Assembly (NCBI RefSeq): GCF_950295315.1
Contig: NC_080175.1
Coordinates: forward strand, 83,517,566 to 83,581,565
Origin: Erinaceus europaeus
Taxonomy: Eukaryota; Chordata; Mammalia; Eulipotyphla; Erinaceidae
Length of the DNA: 64,000 nt
Direction: 5' to 3'
Part shown: piece by piece, positions 55,265 through 64,000 of the stretch
How positions within the stretch are numbered: the first letter of the stretch is position 1
Layout: each line of letters starts with the position of its first letter
The notes under the pieces: generated by a model
What the model was told of the DNA's origin: nothing
Databases searched by the model: none
What the model saw: only the letters and a program-made list of their open reading frames with translations
Program-made: the position numbers and the translations under genes

Positions 55265-55479
55265 GTGAGTGTAAATGAACCAGAAGATCCAGACAGAGGG
55301 AGTGGGGTGGGGGAGAAAGAGAGACTATCATCAGGGCTATGCCAAAAGAAAGCAGCAAAAGGAAAATCAACAATCCTAGAAGATGCTGGCAGTAGTCATC
55401 CAAATACAGCCCAGGGAAGAGAGAAGGCTACTAAGTGAATCTTCTTATCACTATGATACTCCATCTGTAGGTTAAAGGG

Positions 55480-55788
55480 ATTGATTTATTTGTTGTTGTT
55501 TTTTTAATACTTACTTATTTATTCTCTTTTGTTTTCCTTACTGGTTTTTTATTGTTGTAGTTATTATTGTTGTCGTTGTAGGATAGGACAGAGAGAAATG
55601 TAGAGAGGAGGGGAAGACAGAGAAAGGGAGAGAAAGATAGATACCTGCTTCACCACCTGTGAAGCAACTCCCCTGCAGGTGGGGAGCCAGGGGCTTGAAC
55701 CAGGATCCTTATGCCAGTCCTTGCACTTTGCGCCATGTGCACTTAACCCGCTTTACTACCACCCAACTCCCAGGGATCAGTTTATTTG
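55480..55788 (-). mobile_element. SINE, antisense
   Basis: Antisense tail, 'ggataggacagagagaaatg', antisense box B (ggcttgaaccaggatcc) and head. Flanks resembling GGGATTGATTTATTTG / GGGATCAGTTTATTTG suggest a decayed TSD. Confidence 0.9.
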
Positions 55789-56100
55789 AATTATAACCTC
55801 CTTTGTTCTGCTTCCCTGCTCATAAAACAAACTCCCTGCATTAAACTTCTCAAGCTTTAGCCCACAAAGGAAACAACGTAGTAAAGACAGTATGAAGACT
55901 TACTGGCTTAATGTTTACATATCCTCTTGAAAATTTTGTGTTCTGGTCATAACACTTCACTGCTATATGAGATTTGGATAGCATAAGGCTTTTAAAAAAA
56001 TCATATTTCTTTTCAGATCAGATTGTGACATGAAACAACATTTGGAAATATCACTTATGCTCACCACTACTTTACTAGCTTAATAAGCTAATAAGGAAAC
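55789..56100. other. Unique sequence
   Basis: No feature is recognised. Confidence 0.4.
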
Positions 56101-56104
56101 ACAC

Positions 56105-56280
56105 AGGATTGAAAATAGTTCCCCAGGTAGAGCATGCGTGTCTCCATGAATACAGTCCAGGCTTGAATTCTGGGACCATTGTGGAAGTAGCACATCGGGA
56201 AATCCCAATGCAGTGGAATATCTCTCTCTCTCTCCCTCTCTCCCTCTCTCTCTCTCTCTCCTGTTTCTAAATGCAAAAAT
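56105..56280 (+). mobile_element. Older SINE with CT-rich tract
   Basis: 'gaaaatagttccccaggtagagc', 'gtccaggcttgaattctggg', then (CT)n at 56221-56262. Confidence 0.55.
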
Positions 56281-56379
56281 AGTCAGGATGTATTAACTTG
56301 GTCTCCTTTTTATCCAAAAAAAAAAAAAAAAGAAAGAAATTCAGCCCAAAGTGACTACATGAGTCTTTGCAATAACAGA

Positions 56380-56700
56380 GAGAGAGAGACGGAGTTGGGC
56401 TGTAGCGCAGCGGGCTAAGCGCAGGTGGCGCAAAGCACAAGGACGGGCATAAGGATCCCGGTTCAAACCCTGGCTCCCCACCTGCAGGAGAGTTGCTTCA
56501 CAGGCAGTGAAGCAGGTCTGCAGGTGTCTATCTTTCTCTCCTCCTCTCCGTCTTCCCCTCCCTCTCTCCATTTCTCTCTGTCCTATCCAACAACGACAAC
56601 AACAATAATAACTACAACAATAAAAAAAACAACAAGGGAATAAATAAATAAATATATTTTTTTTAATTTTTAAAAAAACAGAGAGAGAGAGAGAGAGAAG
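56380..56700 (+). mobile_element. SINE, long form
   Basis: Head 'ggagttgggctgtagcgcagc', box B 'ccggttcaaaccc', full core and (CAACAA)n tail. AACAGAGAGAGAGAGA on both sides is a likely TSD but is low complexity. Confidence 0.9.
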
Positions 56701-59700
56701 TGCCATGTGCTTGGCAAAAACTAAAACATATACTATCTGGCTCTTTACAGAACAAGCTTGCCAACCCTGCTCTGGGAGAAGAAAATTTTGAGTATCAAAA
56801 TCAAGATCTTCTACTTCTCCATTCCCTTTACTGTCTTATCCTTTTACTAAACATTTCTTCCCAGATTAACCAGACCTAAAACAACTCGCTCTCCTCCCTA
56901 CTGCTGCTGCTGCTGAAGTTCTAGTGTGTGTTCCACTTCCCAAACTGCATGTCAGACTGACCATGCATATAATTCACATTTTAAATAAGTTAATTATTTA
57001 AGTGCCCAATCTTTTAGTCCGTCTCTCAGCCAGCATTACAACAAGGAAATGAATAAATATGAGGACATTTCATACTCCTTCCCCCCATCATTCATTAAAA
57101 AACATTTCAGAGACTCATTAGTCAGAAACGTAAGCAGCCTTTATAGTAAGTTGATCAGATGCCAGGCATTACTCTCCAAACTACATGAGTATCACCAAAA
57201 TGGGGGGGGGGGGTGAAATTCCTATCTGCTCAGTAGACATTAACTGTGACTCAGCCTCTCACTGCCTTTCTCTAGCTCTTCAGGAAGATCTAATTCCATC
57301 TCTGTGATTTATTTAAATTGCTGGAAAAGATGGTTAAGCGAATAAAGCGCTTGGATGCATGAAATGATGTGTCACTTGCATACCACGGAGTGCTTTCTGT
57401 TCTGATGTCAGGGAATAAAAGAGAGTGAGAAAAAATGGACGGTCTTTAAAAGGATCTTAAAATCAGAGCACTGCAGGCCCCAACTCTCTCATGACTCCTA
57501 AAAGCCTGAGGTATACTTTTGTCCCTTGTATGCCATTAAGGTGGCAAACGTATTCTGGAACTTTATTTTTTTTTTAAATTTTTTTTATTTAAGAAAGGAT
57601 TAATTAACAATAACTGTTAAACACTGACAGGTCCTCTTGAGTAACTGAAAGATACACAACTGTCTATTTCCTCTGCTTGCCTACCAGCTGGGTCTCTTTC
57701 TCACCTTGCAATGCCCAATTATAGCAGAATGGGCAGTAGCCTTCAGAAAAACCCTGTGGGTCCAGAATCTTGTGGTAGAATTTTATGATAATTAGTTTTT
57801 ATAACTTCTTGTAGTTTTCATTTATTATTTATTTTTTGCCTCACATCTGGCTCCATTTCTCATTTGGGGGCTTATTAAAAAGAACACTGTATTTCAATAA
57901 ATAAGAAATCATTTGAGATGTGTAATGAGGAAGGAGATTGCATTTCTCTTTTTTTTTTTTTTTTAAGCACATGCTATGGTCTGGTAGATTAAATAAAATG
58001 AGTTGAGTGCCTTTCCAATGCTTGTAGTTTTCACACTTAGTCTCCTCTTAGTATTGCTGGTCCCTTGAGCTCAGCCTCTGTGCCAGAGCCAGTGCGGCAT
58101 CTGTTAGTGAAGGCGGAACAGATTAATTTGTAGATTTCTGATAAGTGCTTCTCAAGTTCCAAGGGCTGCAACTATATTCCTGGTGGGGAGAAATGTTGAT
58201 TTTGGCAGGGAGGGGAAAAGGACAGCAGCTTGGGGCCAGTGTGAACAGAAAAGCAGAATGGAGCCTTGTGTTGTTGCTTAAATTAAAGTCTGCCTACTTC
58301 CTATGAAATGGTAGCACTTGGCAGTAAAGTACTTCCAATGAAAAATAATGAGCTCTCTCTCTCCTCTCTCTCTCTTTCTCTCATTAAAAAGTAATAGATT
58401 GTAAAGTAAAAAATTTCAAAGCATAATTGATGAGCCCATGAAAAATGCCAGGAAAACAGTCCCCTAAATGTCAGTGTTGGGAATTCTACAAGTATACATG
58501 TGCAGGGGACATTTGCTGGCAAGTCTGAAGACTCACCACAGACTTCAAACTAATTTTTCTTTTATGAGGATATAGGATGTAGATACAGATACATTACATT
58601 CTTTACCACCGATTCTCATTTATGTTCACCTCGAATCTATATAACTCTAGTACATTTTAACTGAAGCTTTTCAAAAACATAAACATAGATTGCATATAAG
58701 GATCATCAAAAGGTCCCTTTTGTGAGTCATTCATTGTAAGCCCAAGAGGAGAGTGATACGATTTTCCAGTCTAAAACTCTGAACACATGGTTACTCAGTG
58801 GGAGAGAATATTTGAAATCAGGACTGATCAAAAAAAAAAAAAATGCAGGGTAGTTGGCTGTCATAATAAGAAATTAAATTAAATGTTGAAAATGTATTTA
58901 TTATTAGATTGTGCATTAAACTGTTATGGCTACTTTGACTTGTGTGTTTAACATGCAAGTAAACTCTTCCATTTTTTCTGCTGACAAATTCCGCCCAATT
59001 CCCCATTCCCTGACAAAAGAGTGACAAGGGGCACAACATACAATTCTAGCGTTTGTGATTTATTCACTGGTAGATAACTAACCAAAGAAAAATCATAAGA
59101 GATCCTTCCTAGGGTTGCAATGTGGACACCCGGCAGGGGGGGAGGGAGAGAAGCACTGTCTCTGTTTTCTCTATAGATACCAACCTAGTACCCAACAGAA
59201 TTGGTGGTAACAATCCAGGGAAGTGGGAAATTAATCGGAGAGGCTGAGGCAAGCCCACAGAAAGAATTGAACAGTAGAAAGAAACAGAGCTGAAGATACA
59301 ATTTATGTACTAGATGTGGTCATACCAGAGATAATTCCCTTCCCTCTCCTCTCCTTTTAGGTCATGAAACAATAAAATTCATTGTTTTTGCTTAGGTTTT
59401 TATAAACCAACTTCCTATCTCTCATCACTTTAAGAGATCTGACAATCTTATCAACAGACTAGAAAATCTTTCAGAAAGAGTGCAAGATCTAGCTATAATT
59501 AGAACATTACAGAAATTGTATTTAATCAATTCCATGGCAACTGTATACCAGGGAATGATAAAAATTTTTCTTTCCTAGTTACAACAGAGAAAAAAGTTGA
59601 ACAGGAAAAAGGAAAGAATAATGATAATTATCTTCAGAATAGAAGAACCATATGTTCATAGAATAAAGTCAGACATACAGACCACCTTAGAAAGTCTACA

Positions 59701-59745
59701 GAATTCATCTAAAATGTGGAGGATGAAAGTATAAAGAAAAAAAAA
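56701..59745. other. Largest repeat-poor stretch
   Basis: About 3 kb without SINE or L1 recognised. No coding exon is seen. The part at 57240-57480 ('gatggttaagcgaataaagc', 'catgaaatgatgtgtcac') looks like possible conserved non-coding DNA. A/T runs near 57565 and 57950 are simple sequence. Confidence 0.35.
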
Positions 59746-59945
59746 AAGACTGGTGAGACATCATAATGATTATGCAAAAGTCACTTAAATACCTGAAATT
59801 CTGAGGTCCTGAGTTCAACCTCCAGCACCACCATAAGCTATGGCTGGTTATCTATCTATCTATCTATCTATCCATCTATCATCTATCATCTCTTTAGCTA
59901 TCTATCATCTATCTCTCTTTAAATGAAAATAAATAATACAATATT
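59746..59945 (+). mobile_element. Older SINE with (TCTA)n tail
   Basis: 'gactggtgagacatcataatg', box B 'gtcctgagttcaacctccag', 'caccaccataagctatggc', then TCTA repeats at about 59849-59925. Confidence 0.72.
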
Positions 59946-60232
59946 TAAAAATTTTAAAGAAATTACTAAAAAGAAGAAGACAACTGGTATTATTTCCTTG
60001 GATTTTCAGAATTTGAGGATTTCTGTAATTTTCCAATGTTTACCATTTCAGTGACCCATGGGCATTTCCTTTTAGCGATTCCTTTAGTCTTTTACGTGCT
60101 TCCCATCATCTGAGGATATGTGAAAACTGATGATATAGACATAAGAACAAAGCAGTATCTAGGGCTGGGGCAACCAAAACTTAGGGAAAGAAAACTTTTA
60201 AAATAATGATTTGAAGAATGAGCAATCTTGAA

Positions 60233-60234
<2 letters not shown>

Positions 60235-60280
<46 letters not shown>

Positions 60281-60282
60281 TG
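60235..60282. repeat. (CA)n followed by (TA)n
   Basis: About 19 CA units, then a short TA run. The CVCVCV frame on the minus strand is not a gene. Confidence 0.95.
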
Positions 60283-61425
60283 ACAGCACATGCATTTCCT
60301 CAGCAGTATAGACCATAGCTGAGCCTAGTTAGCAAGACAAATTAGTCAAAAAGAGGAAGTTGCCAGATGGTGCACATTGTTAATAACACCCATCTGTGAA
60401 TTTACAAGATGACTTGCTAGTGCATTCAGTGCTTCTTTTCTTGGACAGTCAAGTTGCTAGTAACAACTTCGAAGAGGTGCCTGGGTGTCCTAGTGGCTTC
60501 TCAGGTAATTTTTAGTTTCTTTTTAGGCAGAAATTTGGGGGGAAAGTATGACTTCTCCCTAGCCAGTAAGTTCTCATATATTTATAGTAAAAATCAAAGA
60601 AGCAATTTATGTCAACAGTATTGTGGGGGAGGGGATTGTTCAGCAATCACTGTGGCACAATTTAATTTTGGCAGTGCAAAACTTAAGTCTTTGACACTTC
60701 AACAAATGTTACGGATTCCTAACGCAACTGGTAAGGTTGGGATGAGGTGGCATCAGATTCTTTTAGGTTACAGGCAATAGATTTTGATTCCTCACAGACA
60801 TATGAAAATATTTCAGATTAATTCTAATGTCATTACACAGCTTAATTCTTTTGATACTTATTCCAGTTTCATATTTCCCAAGCACAATTCTGACTCTGAA
60901 GATGATCAGTCTATATTGATACATTTCTCTTTATTTTAACTGTGTTTCTATCCATGTGACAGTAATTTCAGAATTATTCAAGAAAGTGTTTGTTTATTAT
61001 TATTGTGTCATCATTTATGTTAAATGTGCTAGTAGCTGACTAACATATTAAGATGGATATGTTAGTCCCAGAAATACAGCTCAGGGAAAACAACAAACGA
61101 AATAAGAGAGGCTAAAGTCTTCTTCTAGCTCTTTAAGCTTTAATTGTTTATGCTTTAGTTACTGTCAGCACTGTAGCAGCAAGAAATACATTCTGGTTAT
61201 CATTTTAAATATGCCCACTGTAGAAAACTTGAAATATCCACAGATGCATGCAATATGATGAATATAATCTATAGTTTTATCTACAGAGAAAAAAAATCAA
61301 CATTCAAAGTTGACATATATCTTTCCAGAAAGTTTTTCTGCCCTCCCCCCATACTTAACCAGTTCCCAAACAGTAAAGAAACTGGTAATAGAGAACAGAG
61401 AGGCTGTTGAAGAACATAGACTCAG
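60283..61425. other. Unique sequence
   Basis: No gene is recognised; the plus-strand frame at 60454-60780 (108 codons) has no domain or signal I can name. Confidence 0.35.
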
Positions 61426-61429
61426 AGTG

Positions 61430-61645
61430 AAATTGTGCTCTTCCGCTACTGACTCTGTGGCCGTAGGTAATTAGCTAGCACCATTCCCACTCATAAAACT
61501 AAAGTCAGTCCTAATTCATAATGAAGTCATAAGGATTTAATGGCATTAATATTGGCAAATTCTTAGAATGGGAACAGGAACACAGAAGTGTTAGATAAAT
61601 GTTTATAAATGAAATAGGTGTTCAATAAATATTTAGGGAGTGAAT
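61430..61645 (+). mobile_element. MIR
   Basis: 'tccgctactgactctgtggccg', 'ataaaactaaagtcagtcc' and the terminal 'ggtgttcaataaatatttag' follow the MIR order. Confidence 0.7.
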
Positions 61646-61659
61646 GGATATACACACAT

Positions 61660-62270
61660 ATGTGCATAATTTAAAACCGGAACGTTGAATAGTTTGTATT
61701 CTGCTTGTTTCACTGAATATTATCTTGCTAGCATTTCCTGTTAATTGTTTTTCTCCTGAGTCACTTCTCTCAGTTTACTTACTGTTATATCCCTCCAGAT
61801 ATTTGCATGACTAATCCCTCAGTAGCAACTGTTTGGTCATACTGCCCTCTCAAAGACACCTACCATGGGCACTTCAAAGGCATTCATCCCAACCAGCCTT
61901 ACCTTCTCTACTTTTTGTTCCCCCACAGCACTTGTTCTATTCCACATGTTTACTTGCGATATTGATAACTTCCTTGTGTGCCATAACTCTCTGTGAGCAG
62001 AGAAACAATTTGACTCATTGATATCTCCCCAAACCTACAAAAATCATCTGTTACATACAGAATAGGTAAGTAGTGAATCAACAGTTCAAAAGTTGAACAA
62101 GTTCCCCCTTTTTTTTTTACTACTATCAACAATGTTGTGATGAACTTAATGTTTTCACATCTGTATATATCTTTTAATTTATAGAGGTGAAATTATTAAA
62201 TCAAATGACATCTTCAAAGTTCCTACTGTTTATTGCCAAGTCATTTATCAAAGTTTTCCAGTTATCTCCT
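61660..62270 (-). mobile_element. Possible ancient L1 antisense fragments
   Basis: 'tactatcaacaatgttgtgatgaac' and 'tatagaggtgaaattattaaatc' resemble antisense L1M ORF2/3'UTR. The middle (61800-62090) is unassigned. Confidence 0.4.
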
Positions 62271-62494
62271 AGGAGAGATAGATCTACTGGTTCAGTAGTA
62301 CATTTGGGGGTGCTGTCGTTGGAGGGAGACTGGGGTGGGGGATTGGAATGAGAATGGGAATAGGACTCAGCCATTGTACCAGCTTCCTATATTATGCCTA
62401 CCCCTGGGCCACTTTCTTTAGGAGTATTTGCTGAGTCCTGGTCAAATAGCAAAACATAGTACTTAATGAGACAACATGGTAATATGAGATTGTG

Positions 62495-62660
62495 GGAGCT
62501 GGGTGGCCATGAGCTCTACACTGCACAAGGAGCTGGGTTCAAGGCTCCAGTCCTACCAGGAGAGGGGAAGCTTTGTGAGTGGTGAAGCAGTGCTGCCAGT
62601 ATCTCTCTGTCTCCTCTTTCCCTCTGGACTTCTCTCTGACTCAACCAGATCTATGTATTC
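62495..62660 (+). mobile_element. SINE, short form, damaged
   Basis: 'gggagctgggtggccatgagc', 'gagctgggttcaaggctcc', 'gaagctttgtgagtggtgaagc', pyrimidine-rich middle; abuts an older SINE. Confidence 0.75.
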
Positions 62661-62795
62661 AGGGTGGGTGGAGGAGATAATATAATAGTTATGCAAAGAA
62701 ACTCCTATGCCTGAGGCTCCAAGATTTCAGGTTCAATGTCCCATACCACCATAAAGCAGAGCTGAGTAGTGCTCTGATAACAGAAGAAAAAAAAA
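62661..62795 (+). mobile_element. Older SINE family copy
   Basis: 'ggtggaggagataatataatag', 'ctatgcctgaggctccaag', box B 'caggttcaatgtccc', 'caccataaagcagagctgag'. Confidence 0.72.
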
Positions 62796-62857
<62 letters not shown>

Positions 62858-62870
62858 ATATATATATTTA
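62796..62870. repeat. (AT)n-(TG)n-(TA)n microsatellite
   Basis: AT run, then about 18 TG units, then TATATA; grown from the SINE tail. Confidence 0.95.
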
Positions 62871-63034
62871 AGAATATTTTTTAAATGAGATTGTGCATTG
62901 AAGTGTATACTCTCAAAGAGTTTGCTATATCTGAGTGCCTTCCATAATTACAAATGCATACCATGTAAAGTAACAAGTGATTGACTTTGGTTTTTCTTTT
63001 AATGATTATTAATCTTTTCTCTTTATTTCTCTTC

Positions 63035-63225
63035 TTTCTTAAGATCTATTTATTTATTTGTACAGAGACAGAGAAGTTGAGCGGTAAGGGGGAGGGAGAG
63101 AAAAAGAGACACACACAGTACTGCTTCACAACTCATAAAGCTCTACCTCTGCAGATGGAGATGGGGGCTTGAACCTGAGTCTTCACACATGGTAACAGTG
63201 CCCGGTATACCAGTGCCCAGCCCTG
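63035..63225 (-). mobile_element. SINE, short form, antisense
   Basis: 'acagagacagagaagttgagcg', antisense box B 'gggggcttgaacctgag' and head 'gtataccagtgcccagccc'. Confidence 0.82.
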
Positions 63226-63569
63226 TGTCTTTAGTTCTTTTGGTTCAGCCAGATTTCTCTTACAATTAGATTTTCGGTCCATTTTTCTAAAACATAACTA
63301 TACAAATTTTAAATCTACACAACTCATTACTTAGTTGAATATGTCTCCTGTATGACACATTTTGTTATTTAGAGGTGTGTTTAATGTCTTGAGTAAGAGA
63401 GATCAGAGCACTGTTCTGTCATAAGAGGCTACACGGGGCCTGTAGCATCATGCAAGTCCTGCACATTAATGGAAGAGTTTCCTACCTGACCTCCACCTTA
63501 AACTTTCTTGACTGAATATAGCTTCATGTACTTCTAGTCGTTTAATAATTTTCTATTCAGAACAAGAAA

Positions 63570-63725
63570 AATAATTGACTTGGATAGTGGACCCATTTGC
63601 CTTATATGCAACCCAGGTTCGATCCACCACACTGAAGGAAGCTCTGGTGTTATAATTTCTTTCCCTCTGTCTCTCCATCTGAAAAAGTCTGTCTGGAGCA
63701 GTGAATCCCCAGTGAATGATAATTG
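63570..63725 (+). mobile_element. Older SINE family copy
   Basis: 'caacccaggttcgatccacc', 'acactgaaggaagctctggtg', 'gtctggagcagtgaatcccc'; same layout as the copy at 30.43 kb. Confidence 0.68.
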
Positions 63726-64000
63726 TTATTATCATCACTATTTTCTATTCAACATATATTACAGCATCCCAATAGTTGTCTAAGCAAAGTACAGCTACCA
63801 CTTTCCTCACTGTTGATGGTGTTCTTCTACTAATGCCTGCTAATTCTATTGGCTAGTGCAACACTTAGCTGGTTCACTAAGTATCACAATGAGAATATTT
63901 CCCATTTGGTGTTGAACTCAACCTCTCTTTCTCGGTATCAATACTTATGTCCTTGGTTTGCTCATTCCTTTGACTTAGCTTCAAAACCTTGCATACTATT
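63726..64000. other. Unique sequence to the window end
   Basis: No feature is recognised. Confidence 0.4.

Noticed and set aside
60454..60780. 108-codon frame in unique sequence
   Set aside because: No domain, signal peptide, splice pattern or codon bias could be seen; the length is within chance.

Overview
This is mammalian nuclear DNA with no recognisable protein-coding exon of a host gene. The organism is most likely a hedgehog (Erinaceus or a close relative). The basis is the dominant repeat, a tRNA-derived SINE with a head like 'agcgcagcgggttaa', a box-B-like 'ggttcgagccc', a pyrimidine-rich middle and a (CAACAA)n/(AATA)n tail. I associate this family with Erinaceidae, from memory and not from a search. 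The window also carries eutherian repeats (MIR, old L1), long microsatellites and class II (betaretrovirus-like) retroviral sequence. Open frames in it are short and almost all lie in repeats, so the window reads as intergenic or intronic. || Layout. 1-10.9 kb: SINEs, one antisense L1 3'UTR at 5.6-6.4 kb and another at 8.5-9.1 kb, microsatellites, and a diverged ~130-bp segment present twice (7.24 and 9.39 kb). 10.9-13.3 kb: a 5'-truncated L1 carrying the ORF2 C-terminus and 3'UTR, with a 14-bp target-site duplication (TSD). 14-16.5 kb: two antisense L1 fragments of other subfamilies. 16.9-18.4 kb: unique DNA with a candidate conserved non-coding block. 18.4-21.1 kb: SINEs and a MIR. 21.58-22.41 kb: a SINE split by a 599-bp solo LTR. 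22.4-25 kb: two L1 3'UTR copies. 25.07-28.4 kb: a SINE split by a partial class II provirus on the minus strand (3' LTR plus integrase; everything upstream of integrase is gone). 28.5-35 kb: MIR, SINEs and a ten-copy 51-bp minisatellite. 36-39 kb: two further L1 3'UTR copies, one with a perfect TSD. 39.1-40.3 kb: an antisense L1 3'UTR interrupted by a 401-bp poly(A)-tailed retrocopy. 42.4 kb: a 5S rRNA pseudogene. 43.4-46.87 kb: a longer L1 copy with a templated inverted insertion. 47-54 kb: more L1 and SINE copies. 54-64 kb: sparser repeats and several kilobases of unique sequence. || How the parts relate. The biology visible here is retrotransposition. LINE-1 enzymes probably mobilised the SINEs, the 5S pseudogene and the 401-bp retrocopy; A-rich tails and, where marked, TSDs support this. 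Nested insertions give relative ages: LTR elements sit inside short SINEs, and a retrocopy sits inside an L1 3'UTR. The L1 3'UTR is unusually long (about 0.9-2 kb) and occurs in at least ten copies, in a long form and an internally shortened form. I found no bacterial-type system, CRISPR array or operon. The most noteworthy items are structural: the SINE-nested partial provirus with an open integrase frame, the inverted templated insertion in an L1, the poly(A)-tailed retrocopy and the open-frame minisatellite.
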